Source: Sphingomonas sp.
GTDB lineage: Bacteria; Pseudomonadota; Alphaproteobacteria; Sphingomonadales; Sphingomonadaceae
DNA length: 64,000 nucleotides
Assembly (NCBI GenBank): GCA_021732445.1
Contig: JAKFUZ010000003.1
Span: 62,001 to 126,000 of the forward strand
Direction: 5' to 3'
Below are positions 37,490 to 45,175 of the stretch, in pieces. The translations under genes were made by a program, and so were the position numbers. Below the pieces are notes generated by a model. The model made no database searches and was not told where the DNA came from. It saw nothing but the letters and a program-made list of their open reading frames with translations. Positions within the stretch are counted from its first letter, which is position 1. Every line of letters starts with the position of its first letter.

Positions 37490-37512
37490 CATGTAACCCA
37501 TTCATTTACATG
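37490..37512. promoter_or_regulatory. CATGTAA-N9-TTACATG dyad upstream of flagellin
   Basis: A perfect 7-bp inverted repeat (37490-37496 and 37506-37512) sits just before the flagellin promoter. Its spacing suits a dimeric transcription factor binding on one face of the DNA. Confidence 0.4.
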
Positions 37513-37528
37513 ATGAATTTTATTGTGC

Positions 37529-37555
37529 TTAAGCCCGGCGAGGGCTTGCCGTTTT
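37529..37555 (+). promoter_or_regulatory. sigma-28-like promoter of flagellin
   Basis: TTAAGCCC-N11-GCCGTTTT: the -10 (GCCGTTTT) and the 11-bp spacing match the sigma-28 consensus and the flgM promoter in this window; the -35 is poor. A 6-bp hairpin (AAGCCC/GGGCTT, 37531-37547) overlaps it. The start is predicted near 37562. Confidence 0.4.
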
Positions 37556-37621
37556 CTTGGTTGACGGCTCGACACTCCCAAGGGGGGCGACGGGGATCGT
37601 CGACTAGATGGAGATCGGACC

Positions 37622-38431
37622 ATGACTGTAATCGGAACCAATGTCGCCGCGCTGCGGGCGACCAATGCCAACAACGCTGCCAGCAGCGCGCTGACCGCGA
37701 GCATCGAACGCCTGTCAACCGGCAAGCGCATCAACTCCGCGAAGGACGACGCCGCCGGCCTCGCCATCGCATCGTCCTTCACCTCGCAGATCCGTGGCCA
37801 GAGCCAGGCGATCCGCAACGCGAACGACGGCATTGCCCTTGCACAGACCGCCGACGGCGCGCTGGGCGAAGTAACCAACATCCTTCAGCGCGTTCGTGAG
37901 CTGGCAGTTCAGTCGGCTTCGGGCACCTACAGCGACGATGACCGCACCAACCTGCAGGCAGAAGTTACCGAGCTGCAGGGTCAGTTGTCGGACATTCAGG
38001 CAAAGACCAACTTCAACGGTGTTTCGCTGGTCGATACGGCAGCCGCTACCGTCGACATTCAGACGGGCTCGAACAATGGCGATACGGTAACGCTCAACGT
38101 CGGCAACATCGACCTGACGGCTACCCTGGCGATCGACATTTCGACGGCCGGTGGCGCGTCGTCGGCGCTTGATGACCTCGACACGGATCTTGCCGCAGTC
38201 AACACGCAGCGTGCAACGCTGGGTGCAGGCCAGAGCCGCCTTCAGTCGGTTGTCAACAACCTGACCAACAACGTGGCCAACCTGACCGACGCCCGCAGCC
38301 GGATCGAAGATGTCGACTTCTCGACCGAAACGACCAACCTGGCTCGTGCCCAGATTTTGTCACAGGCTTCGAATGCGCTGATTTCTCAGGCGAACCAGTC
38401 GCAGCAGGGCGTGCTCCAGCTGCTTCGGTAA
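37622..38431 (+). CDS. fliC: flagellin
   Basis: The protein has 269 aa, short for flagellin because the variable D2/D3 domains are almost absent. The N-terminal D0/D1 region ([40 protein letters not shown]) and the C-terminal D0 ([20 protein letters not shown]) are well kept. It is secreted by the flagellar export machine and polymerises into the filament. Only one flagellin gene is present in the window. A strong terminator follows. Confidence 0.97.
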   Translation: MTVIGTNVAALRATNANNAASSALTASIERLSTGKRINSAKDDAAGLAIASSFTSQIRGQSQAIRNANDGIALAQTADGALGEVTNILQRVRELAVQSASGTYSDDDRTNLQAEVTELQGQLSDIQAKTNFNGVSLVDTAAATVDIQTGSNNGDTVTLNVGNIDLTATLAIDISTAGGASSALDDLDTDLAAVNTQRATLGAGQSRLQSVVNNLTNNVANLTDARSRIEDVDFSTETTNLARAQILSQASNALISQANQSQQGVLQLLR

Positions 38432-38442
38432 GCAACGAGTTC

Positions 38443-38479
38443 GGCGCCGGCACCGCCCCCCCTACAGGGTGCTGGCGCC
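38443..38479 (+). terminator. hairpin just after flagellin
   Basis: GGCGCCGGCACC (38443-38454) pairs with GGTGCTGGCGCC (38468-38479) with one mismatch. No T-run follows, so it may stabilise the transcript end or act as a pause ahead of the strong terminator. Confidence 0.4.
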
Positions 38480-38518
38480 GCCCAACCGCCCGGTCGCAAG
38501 AGCGGACGGCCAATGAAG

Positions 38519-38552
38519 AACCCCGGTGGAGTGATGCCACCGGGGTTTTTCA
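38519..38552. terminator. strong rho-independent terminator between fliC and fliA
   Basis: An 11-bp perfect stem AACCCCGGTGG/CCACCGGGGTT (38519-38529, 38537-38547) with a 7-base loop is followed by TTT and flanked on the other side by A residues. It can end the flagellin transcript and, in reverse, the fliA transcript. Confidence 0.85.
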
Positions 38553-38581
38553 TATCTGTCGGCGATGGAGATGGCCGAAGT

Positions 38582-39337
38582 TCAGCCCGCAATGCGCGCG
38601 AGCGCTTTTTTCAGCCGGTCGTGCGCCGACTTTTTTATCTGGCAGATGCGGGCGGGACCAACGCCGAGCACCAGCCCGATTTCTTCAAGGTTGAGTTCTT
38701 CCACATAATATAGCTGGATGACCTGTGCCTCGCGCTCCGGCAGCGTGGCGATGGCAGCAACCAGCGCGCGCTTCATGTCGGCATCGGCAAGCTGGTCAAA
38801 CGCGCTTGGCTCCTCGCTGGCGAACCACGGCATCTCGTCGGAATATACGTCGTCGATCGGTTCGAAGCGCAGCGGCTCGGCGGTCGCATAGTCGTTGCGC
38901 AGCTTTTCAAGCGACACGCCAAGCTTTTCGGCGACTTGTGCGTCGTCTGGCGGGCGGCCCGCGTCGCGCGCAAGCGCCGCGACCGTATCCTGATAATGCC
39001 GCCGGCGCCGCATCGCGCCGCGCGTAAGCGTCGCCTGTCGGCGCAGTTCGTCGATCATCGCGCCGCGCACGCGGGTCAGCAGATATTGCTCGAAGGTTAC
39101 CTGCCCGCGATCTTCAAACGCCGCTTGCGCCTCAAGCAGCGCCACAAGGCCGATCTGGATGAGGTCTTCCACATCGACCGCGGTGCTCATGCTGCCATGA
39201 ACATGCCACGCCACCCGGCGAACGAGCGGCAAATGCTTGCGCGCCAGGGCCTCGCCTTCGCCCGGCCGGCTGCCATCGCGCCGATAGGTGACGGGTTGTC
39301 CGCCGGCAAAGGCGCTGAACGGGGGTTGCGCGGTCAT
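38582..39337 (-). CDS. fliA: flagellar sigma factor 28 (FliA)
   Basis: The protein has 251 aa. Region 2 contains VDVEDLIQIGLVALLEAQAAF and the -10 binding helix. Region 4 is LPEREAQVIQLYYVEELNLEEIG followed by a helix-turn-helix (VGPARICQIKKSAHDRL). It directs late flagellar genes and is inhibited by FlgM. Coupled to flhA by ATGA. Confidence 0.94.
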   Translation of the reverse strand: MTAQPPFSAFAGGQPVTYRRDGSRPGEGEALARKHLPLVRRVAWHVHGSMSTAVDVEDLIQIGLVALLEAQAAFEDRGQVTFEQYLLTRVRGAMIDELRRQATLTRGAMRRRRHYQDTVAALARDAGRPPDDAQVAEKLGVSLEKLRNDYATAEPLRFEPIDDVYSDEMPWFASEEPSAFDQLADADMKRALVAAIATLPEREAQVIQLYYVEELNLEEIGLVLGVGPARICQIKKSAHDRLKKALARIAG

Positions 39338-41433
39338 GCCGGAATGGCCCCCGGCGCGCCGATGACGGCGATGACCTCAACCGACTTGTCCTCGGGCACC
39401 TCGAAAAAGCTCATGACCGGCGTGTCGGGCAGGCACGACCGGACCAGCTTGCGGATCGCCAGCCGGATCGCAGGTTGCACGACCAGCGCAAACGGCTTGG
39501 CTTCGTCGATCAGCGGTTGCGCGGCGCGTTGCAGCGCCTCGACGATGCGGCGGCCTAAATCGGGTTCGATGGTGTGGCGGCGCGACGGATCAGACCGGAC
39601 TGCCTGCCCGAGCAGGCCCTCAAGCTGGCCCTCCAGCGTCATCACGCGCAGCGGCTCGCGCACGCCGCACAGTTTCTGGATGATGAGCGCGCCAAGTTCC
39701 GGGCGGATCGCCTCGATGATTTCCTCGGCGTCGAGCGTTTTCTGCGCGGCGACCGCAATAGCGGCGGCGATGCGGCGAAACTCCTTCAACGGAATTCCTT
39801 CCGCCAGCAGCCCGCGCAGCACCTGGGTTAGCGTCGTCAGCGGCACCGGCGTTGGGCACAGTGCCGCGACAAGATTGGCCGCGCGGTCCTTAAGCCCGTC
39901 AAGCAACGCCTGCACCTCATCGGGGCCAAGCAAATCTGAGGCGTTCTGGCTGAGCATATGATTGAGGTGCGTAGCAACGACCGTGCCAGGATCGACCACA
40001 AGATAGCCGGCACCGGTTGCCGCATCCTGATCGGCCGGCGATATCCAGGTGGCGGAAAGGCCAAAGGTCGGGTCTTTGGTCGGCCGGCCATTGAGCGTGC
40101 CGATCGCCTGCCCGGTATCGAGCGCCAGCATTTCATCGGGCTGGACAAGATCTTCGCCCATCACCACGCCGCCAACGACGATGCGATAGGCATAAGGGGC
40201 AAGGTTGATGTCGTCGCGCACGCGCACCTGCGGCACCACAAAGCCCATTTCCTTCGAGAGCTGGCGGCGCACGCCGGTAATGCGCCCCATCAATGGCGCG
40301 CCGCGCTTTTCATCGACCAGCGGCACCAGTCCATAGCCGATGTCGAGATTAACCTGGATGGTGTCGGCGACGTCTTCCCAGTTGATCTGGGCCGGGTCAG
40401 CCGGCGCCTCCACTGGCTTTTCCTCAATCACCGGGCGCAGCGCGAACTGGCGCATCCGCCACGCCATATAGCCGGCGAGCGCGGCCGCGGGCAGGATGAT
40501 GAAATGCGGCATGCCCGGCATGATGCCCAGCAGCGCGAGAATCGCGGCAACCGGAGTCCAGGTTTTGGCCGAGCCGAACTGGCTGCCGATCTGCCCGGCA
40601 AGGTCGTGCGTTGACGTGACGCGGGTGACGATGGTCGCCGCTGCAATCGACAGCATCAGCGACGGCACCTGCGCGACCAGCGCATCGCCGATCGCCAGCA
40701 ACACATAAGTATGCGCGGCATCCGCCAGGCTAAGGCCATGGCTGACCGGGCCAAGGATCAGCCCGCCAATGATGTTGGCGGCCAAAATGAGCAGGCCGGC
40801 GACCGCATCGCCCTTCACAAATTTCGACGAGCCGTCCATTGAACCGTAGAAATCGGCCTCGGTCGATACTTCGATGCGCCGCGCCTTGGCTTCTTCGGCC
40901 GTCAGCAGCCCGGCGTTCAGATCAGCGTCGATGGCAATTTGCTTGCCTGGCAACGCATCCAGCGTGAAGCGCGCCGACACTTCGGAAACCCGGCCGGCAC
41001 CCTTGGTTACCACAATCAGGTTGATGATGACGAGAATGGCGAACACGAACAGGCCGACGACGTAATCGCCGCCAATGAGGAACGTGCCGAACGCCTCGAT
41101 GACGTGCCCGGCCGCGCCCTCACCTTCATGCCCGTGCACCAGCACGACCCGGGTTGAGGCAACGTTCAACGACAGGCGGAACAGGGTCGCAAACAGCAAG
41201 ACACTTGGAAATGCCGAAAAATCGAGCGGCTTTTGCGCGTTCAGCGCGACCATCAGTACCGCCAGGCTGATGGTGATGTTCATGATGAAGAAAATGTCGA
41301 GCATGGCCGCCGGAATCGGCACCACCATCAACAGCACCAGTACCAGGATGGCGACGGGCAGGGCGCCACCCCGGGCGAGTGCAGCCACCGTCAATTTGGG
41401 TACCGGCAATTTGGGCACAGGCGACGCGGCCAT
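39334..41433 (-). CDS. flhA: flagellar export gate protein FlhA
   Basis: The protein has 699 aa. The N-terminal half has several membrane helices and the FHIPEP-family segment (FVKGDAVAGLLILAANIIGG). The cytoplasmic C-domain includes LSATWISPADQDAATGAGYLVVDP and KTLDAEEIIEAIRPELGALI. It is the main export platform for substrates and chaperones. It begins 3 bp after the transglycosylase stop. Confidence 0.97.
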   Translation of the reverse strand: MAASPVPKLPVPKLTVAALARGGALPVAILVLVLLMVVPIPAAMLDIFFIMNITISLAVLMVALNAQKPLDFSAFPSVLLFATLFRLSLNVASTRVVLVHGHEGEGAAGHVIEAFGTFLIGGDYVVGLFVFAILVIINLIVVTKGAGRVSEVSARFTLDALPGKQIAIDADLNAGLLTAEEAKARRIEVSTEADFYGSMDGSSKFVKGDAVAGLLILAANIIGGLILGPVSHGLSLADAAHTYVLLAIGDALVAQVPSLMLSIAAATIVTRVTSTHDLAGQIGSQFGSAKTWTPVAAILALLGIMPGMPHFIILPAAALAGYMAWRMRQFALRPVIEEKPVEAPADPAQINWEDVADTIQVNLDIGYGLVPLVDEKRGAPLMGRITGVRRQLSKEMGFVVPQVRVRDDINLAPYAYRIVVGGVVMGEDLVQPDEMLALDTGQAIGTLNGRPTKDPTFGLSATWISPADQDAATGAGYLVVDPGTVVATHLNHMLSQNASDLLGPDEVQALLDGLKDRAANLVAALCPTPVPLTTLTQVLRGLLAEGIPLKEFRRIAAAIAVAAQKTLDAEEIIEAIRPELGALIIQKLCGVREPLRVMTLEGQLEGLLGQAVRSDPSRRHTIEPDLGRRIVEALQRAAQPLIDEAKPFALVVQPAIRLAIRKLVRSCLPDTPVMSFFEVPEDKSVEVIAVIGAPGAIPA

Positions 41434-41436
41434 CGA

Positions 41437-42372
41437 TTAACCGCCCAGACTTGCGAGCAGGAGATAGGCGATCCGTGCCGTATCGGGCGTTGGCCGCAGC
41501 AATTGTTCCGCTCGCGCGCCAGCCGCGCCAAAGCGGCTGAGCGACGCCACGCCGGTGTTCAGTTGATCGAGCGTGCCTTGCTCGGCACCAAGCCCGGTCA
41601 GCGCAGCCCTCGCCCAGCGGGTTGCCGCGCCCAGCCCTTCGCCATTGCCGGGGATGATTTCGGTTTCGGCAAAATCTTGCCGCCCGGCATTGCCGCCCAG
41701 CGCAGCAGACGCAAGCCCGGCCGCGCCCCCTGCCGCGCCTCCAGCCGCCGCCGCGCCGGAATCGAGCTTGGCGGCAAAGCGCTGGTAGATTTCGGCAACC
41801 GTGCGCGGCTGGCCTGTCGCTGCATAAAAAACGTTGCGATTGGCGCGGGCCGCCGCCGGAAACAGCGCAGCCCCAACCTTGTCGGGGCTTTCTGACAGCG
41901 TCTTCAGAAAATTCTGCGCGCCGCCAAGGCCAAGAAAATGCGCCACATACAGGTCGGTGCCGGTGGCCGCGCGGCCAAGCGAGCCCTCAAGCGATGCCTT
42001 GTTGTCGGCGGCGTGCTCGGCCGCCATCAGTGCTGCAATCGAGGGATTGTTCCGCAAGCCAAGGATCGACTGCCGCGTTGCCGGGTCACTCACCGTCAGC
42101 CGGCCACCCGCGCCGGGCTGAATGGCGTCGGCGGCCCAGCCAAGCCCATGCTCGGCACCATGCTGCTTCACGACCGAAAGCCAGCTCTGGTCGATGAATT
42201 GATAAAGCCCGGCGGCGCTCGACGTGCCCGCTTTAGCCGTCGCGTTCAGCCCGCTTTCAACCTGCGCCTGCCCCAGCAGATAGTCAAAGTCGATGCCGGT
42301 CTTGCGGCTGGCAACGGCAATCGCCGATTCGACGGCGGTTGGTGCGGCGGGGGCGATTGGTGTTACGGTCAT
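41437..42372 (-). CDS. flagellar lytic transglycosylase (SltF-like)
   Basis: The protein has 311 aa from the ATG at 42372. A start at the upstream TTG (42414) would be excluded if the sigma-54 promoter at 42411-42424 is correct. The SLT fold includes the catalytic Glu in GQAQVESGLNATAK, then GLYQFIDQSW and the AHFLGLGGAQNFL helix. No signal peptide is evident, so export may go through the flagellar system. It probably opens peptidoglycan for the rod, since FlgJ here lacks a muramidase domain. Confidence 0.85.
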   Translation of the reverse strand: MTVTPIAPAAPTAVESAIAVASRKTGIDFDYLLGQAQVESGLNATAKAGTSSAAGLYQFIDQSWLSVVKQHGAEHGLGWAADAIQPGAGGRLTVSDPATRQSILGLRNNPSIAALMAAEHAADNKASLEGSLGRAATGTDLYVAHFLGLGGAQNFLKTLSESPDKVGAALFPAAARANRNVFYAATGQPRTVAEIYQRFAAKLDSGAAAAGGAAGGAAGLASAALGGNAGRQDFAETEIIPGNGEGLGAATRWARAALTGLGAEQGTLDQLNTGVASLSRFGAAGARAEQLLRPTPDTARIAYLLLASLGG

Positions 42373-42410
42373 TGGTCGTTGCTTGCGCTCCCTGTTCGGG
42401 ATGACGACCA

Positions 42411-42424
42411 GCAAAGATCATGCC
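42411..42424 (-). promoter_or_regulatory. sigma-54 promoter of transglycosylase-flhA-fliA operon
   Basis: The minus strand reads TTTGGCATGATCTTTGCTGG: GG at 42424-42423 and GC at 42412-42411 with ten bases between, in TGGCAT...TTGC context. The start is predicted near 42399, giving a 27-nt leader to the ATG at 42372. Confidence 0.65.
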
Positions 42425-42452
42425 AAATTAACCATATTTGCCGGCGCCCGGG

Positions 42453-42770
42453 TCAGCAATAGGCCGCAATCGCGCCGCCGGGCCGGTAGGCGGTGGTGCC
42501 TTCACCTGTCAGCTGATGGAGCCGGCGGCGGACATTGGCGGCCATAAGGTTCACGTAAATCCGTGCAGTTTCGTTGAGTGTCTGCGCCTCTTCAGCCAGC
42601 GCACGCAATTCGCCGGGGGCCGCGCCGCCGCCGAGCCCGGCAAGCGCCTCGATATGTTGCAGCTTGGCCGCCGTCGCCCGTTCCAGCCCGGCAACGTCAT
42701 TGCTTTTGAGTGCGGCAATCTCGGCATGAAGTGCCTCAATTACGCGAATAAGCGCCTCACGCCGGTCCAT
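42453..42770 (-). CDS. flgN: flagellar export chaperone FlgN-like
   Basis: The protein has 105 aa, helical throughout (ALIRVIEALHAEIAALKSND, then LQHIEALAG), without membrane segments. Its place directly after flgM supports FlgN, which chaperones FlgK and FlgL. Overlaps flgM by 14 bp. The identity rests on context more than on sequence. Confidence 0.7.
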   Translation of the reverse strand: MDRREALIRVIEALHAEIAALKSNDVAGLERATAAKLQHIEALAGLGGGAAPGELRALAEEAQTLNETARIYVNLMAANVRRRLHQLTGEGTTAYRPGGAIAAYC

Positions 42771-43056
42771 GCGGTCTCCAGTTCAGCCGAATCGCGATCA
42801 GGCGGTCGGCAATAGTCTCGGCGACAATGGGGTATTGATTGGTCTCGATGGCCCGCCGGATGCGCGACACGCGGTCAAGATCAACGGGCGGGGTCGCGGC
42901 GAAGCGCTGCACGGCAGCGCCAAGCGCAGATGCCGGCACCCCTTCCGTCTGCGCGACGGGGGCTACTCGTGGTGTTGCCTCGCTGGCGGTGATATCGGCA
43001 ACCACCACGGGTCGCGGAATCGACGCTAGGGGCTTTGCACCGACGGGATCCACCAT
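42757..43056 (-). CDS. flgM: anti-sigma-28 factor FlgM
   Basis: The protein has 99 aa with a disordered Pro/Ala/Val-rich N-half. The C-terminal VDLDRVSRIRRAIETNQYPI, then VAETIADRLIAI, matches the sigma-28 binding helices of FlgM. It holds FliA until the hook is complete and is then exported. A sigma-28-like promoter lies upstream, giving feedback. Confidence 0.88.
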   Translation of the reverse strand: MVDPVGAKPLASIPRPVVVADITASEATPRVAPVAQTEGVPASALGAAVQRFAATPPVDLDRVSRIRRAIETNQYPIVAETIADRLIAIRLNWRPHGPA

Positions 43057-43089
43057 GTCTCCACCCTCGAATTCTAGCCTACAATGGTA

Positions 43090-43116
43090 GAAACGGCGGG
43101 GCGGCGAAAACCTTTA
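43090..43116 (-). promoter_or_regulatory. sigma-28 promoter of flgM
   Basis: On the minus strand TAAAGGTT (43116-43109), an 11-bp spacer and GCCGTTTC (43097-43090) fit the TAAAGTTT-N11-GCCGATAA consensus at 12 of 16 positions. The start is predicted near 43083, with flgM beginning at 43056. Confidence 0.55.
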
Positions 43117-43123
43117 GAAAAAA

Positions 43124-43672
43124 TTATTCCCCCCAGCCGGGCAATGTTGCAACGCCCGCGCTGACGGCAACGGCCTGCACCGGCTTCTTGGCGCCATTGA
43201 CGTCCACGAGGAAGCGGCCACCGACCGGCGCGTCGGACATCGCCACGCCGTCACGCGTCACGGAAAAACCGGGGGCCGATGCCTCGATGGTCACGGGGTC
43301 GCCGCGCTTGATGACAGGCTCGGGCTTGCGTGCCGGCGGGGCGGCGGCAATCAGCGGCGTTGTTGGCGCGGCAACCGGCGCTGGCATCACCATGGGAACA
43401 TAAATGCGCCATTCCGGGCCGGTGCACGTTATCGTCACCGCGTCGTGCGCCTCAGTGCGCCACGACAGCGCAAGCGTCGGGCACGCGGCAAGTTTCAGCC
43501 GGGTGTCGACCACGCTGCGCGCGCCGCCTTCGGCGCCAATTGGCCGCCCCGCAAAGGCGGCGACGGCGCGGTCAAGCGCGGCGGTATCCTGAAACTTCGG
43601 GCTCACCTGCGCGGCCGCCGGGGCAGCGCACACAGCGGCAACGCCAAGGGCAGACCAGATCAAAGGGCGCAT
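43124..43672 (-). CDS. flgA: flagellar P-ring chaperone FlgA
   Basis: The protein has 182 aa from the ATG at 43672 (GGGAGAA seven bases upstream). A Sec signal (MRPLIWSALGVAAVCAAPAAA) leads into a SAF-type beta domain (VIKRGDPVTIEASAPGFSVTRDGVAMSDAPVGG). It helps FlgI assemble in the periplasm. It lies 66 bp after the motB-like gene, with no sigma-54 box found in that gap. Confidence 0.85.
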   Translation of the reverse strand: MRPLIWSALGVAAVCAAPAAAQVSPKFQDTAALDRAVAAFAGRPIGAEGGARSVVDTRLKLAACPTLALSWRTEAHDAVTITCTGPEWRIYVPMVMPAPVAAPTTPLIAAAPPARKPEPVIKRGDPVTIEASAPGFSVTRDGVAMSDAPVGGRFLVDVNGAKKPVQAVAVSAGVATLPGWGE

Positions 43673-43738
43673 CACATCATTCTCCCAACAATATTCCCTG
43701 AGCGATCGCGGCAAAGCGGCTGGCGCCGGGGCGGCAGC

Positions 43739-44281
43739 TCATTGCCGGGCACCGCTGAACGCAATTGTAATCACGACATCACGATGGCCGGCGTGAACCG
43801 GGTTTACACCGCTGGTAATGGTCAGCCGGCCGCCCGGCACGTTGCCTGACCGCGCCAGCGCGACCGCAACCGCGCGCGCGCGATCGGCCGCCAGCAGCGC
43901 ACCGCTTCCCGTCGCCGGATCGACATCGGCCTGCGTGCCATCGACTGAGCCGGTAATCGTGAGCGTCACGCGCGGGTCACGCAACGCATCGCGCGCCCAG
44001 GCAATCAGCGCCTCGGGTGGTGCTGGCAACTCGCTTGCTCCTTTAGCAAAGCCGCTGACCGCGCTTGCGCCGACCGGCATTGGCGCTGCCGCCGGGCTGT
44101 CAGGCGGCATGGCGGCCGCACCAAAGCCTGCGCGCAAGCCATTGGCCAGCGACTTGCGATCCACCGCCTGCGTTGCCTGCACGAGCACAAAAAAGCCAAC
44201 GAGCAACAAGGCCAGATCCGCAAGCGTGATGAGCCATATCGGCCGACCGGGCGCGCTGTCGGGGAAAAAATCGTCGGTCAT
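43739..44281 (-). CDS. MotB-like protein of a second stator-like pair
   Basis: The protein has 180 aa, shorter than true MotB (~300). It has one N-terminal membrane helix with an Asp in the proton-channel position (LADLALLLVGFFVLVQATQA) and a C-terminal OmpA-like fold (LTITGSVDGTQADV...ADRARAVAVALARSG). The peptidoglycan-binding signature is divergent. Coupled to the motA-like gene by a 4-bp overlap. The pair differs from the conventional motAB at 54067-55833. Confidence 0.75.
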   Translation of the reverse strand: MTDDFFPDSAPGRPIWLITLADLALLLVGFFVLVQATQAVDRKSLANGLRAGFGAAAMPPDSPAAAPMPVGASAVSGFAKGASELPAPPEALIAWARDALRDPRVTLTITGSVDGTQADVDPATGSGALLAADRARAVAVALARSGNVPGGRLTITSGVNPVHAGHRDVVITIAFSGARQ

Positions 44282-44949
44282 GCGGCAGCCGCGTCGCGCC
44301 GGCGCGGTGCCTCGCGCGTCGCGAGCGCGACCAGCGGGGCGACCAGCCGTGTGCGCTCAAACGCTTCGGCGCGCGCGCGGCGGCGCAACCGGGTGGCGAC
44401 CGGCAACGCGACGAGATTGGCGATCAGCGCGCCGTACAATGTTGCCAGCAGCGCAATCGCCATTGCGGCGCCGATGGCCGAAGGGTCGGTTACCGAGGCA
44501 AACATCTTCACCAGCCCCACGAGCGTGCCGACCATGCCCATCGCCGGCGCCACGTCAGCCATGCCGGCCCACATATCAACGACGGCCAGGTGCCGCTCGA
44601 TCCGCGCGCGCCGCCGGTGCTCGACCAGCGCGCCCACCGCCTGTGCTGACTGCCCGTCGACAATCGCAGCGATGGCCGCCGCCATATCGGGGTCGGCGAT
44701 CACCGATTTGTCGAGCGCAAGCACGCCGTGGCGCTGCGCAATGCGAGCCAAGGCGGCGATCTGCTCCAGCAGCGGGTCGGCCGAAAAGCTGGGCCGGATG
44801 AGCTGGAACGGCGCCACACAGGCCCGGCCAAAATCACGCGCCTCGGTCCGCAGCGCGCAGGCAAGCACGGTGCCGCCGGCCACCAGGCCAATCGCAACAG
44901 GATCTAGAAACGGCGCAAGGGCCGGGGCGAGGTCAGCGGCGACTATCAT
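44278..44949 (-). CDS. MotA/ExbB-like protein of a second stator-like pair
   Basis: The protein has 223 aa from the ATG at 44949; the longer frame is a Cys/Arg-rich shadow across the promoter region. Membrane helices are AIGLVAGGTVLACAL, then GMVGTLVGLVKMFASV and GAAMAIALLATLYGALIANLVA, the MotA/TolQ/ExbB pattern. The cytoplasmic loop is short compared with MotA. It forms an operon with the motB-like gene. No ribosome site precedes the start, and the predicted sigma-54 start is only one base upstream, so translation may be leaderless. Confidence 0.75.
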   Translation of the reverse strand: MIVAADLAPALAPFLDPVAIGLVAGGTVLACALRTEARDFGRACVAPFQLIRPSFSADPLLEQIAALARIAQRHGVLALDKSVIADPDMAAAIAAIVDGQSAQAVGALVEHRRRARIERHLAVVDMWAGMADVAPAMGMVGTLVGLVKMFASVTDPSAIGAAMAIALLATLYGALIANLVALPVATRLRRRARAEAFERTRLVAPLVALATREAPRRRDAAAA

Positions 44950-44959
44950 GGCACGCACG

Positions 44960-44976
44960 AAGCAAGGGCCGGGCCA
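44960..44976 (-). promoter_or_regulatory. sigma-54-like promoter of the motA-like gene
   Basis: The minus strand reads CTGGCCCGGCCCTTGCTT: GG at 44975-44974 and GC at 44963-44962 with ten bases between. The TGGCCC...TTGC form resembles Caulobacter sigma-54 promoters. The start is predicted at about 44950, next to the ATG. Confidence 0.5.
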
Positions 44977-45122
44977 GTTTTGCGCGCAGCCCGCTCGACT
45001 GCCGTCTCCGGCCGTTCGGGCATGATGCGGCGCGGCGCGGGTTTGCCGCTGCCCGGCAAAGGCTTGCCGCACCCCTTGCCGAAGCTTGCGCGAGCGGGGC
45101 TGCGCCATGCCATCGAAGAACT

Positions 45123-45139
45123 TGGCACGCGGATTGCTT
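45123..45139 (+). promoter_or_regulatory. sigma-54 promoter of the flgB operon
   Basis: TGGCACGCGGATTGCTT has GG at 45124-45125 and GC at 45136-45137, ten bases apart, and is nearly perfect to TGGCACG-N4-TTGCT. The start is predicted near 45149, 27 nt before the GTG at 45176. Together with the opposite promoter at 44960 it makes this a divergent sigma-54 region. Confidence 0.75.
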
Positions 45140-45175
45140 GTCAACCACGCAACACATAAGCGGAGTTCGGCCACA

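Larger units (their letters stand above)
37375..37621. promoter_or_regulatory. divergent activator-flagellin control region
   Basis: 247 bp separates the activator start from the flagellin start. It holds a 5-bp dyad (AGTTG 37399-37403, CAACT 37407-37411), a CATGTAA/TTACATG dyad (37490-37512), the sigma-28-like flagellin promoter (37529-37555) and a GGAG ribosome site at 37610-37613. No sigma-54 box with correct spacing was found on either strand. Confidence 0.55.
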
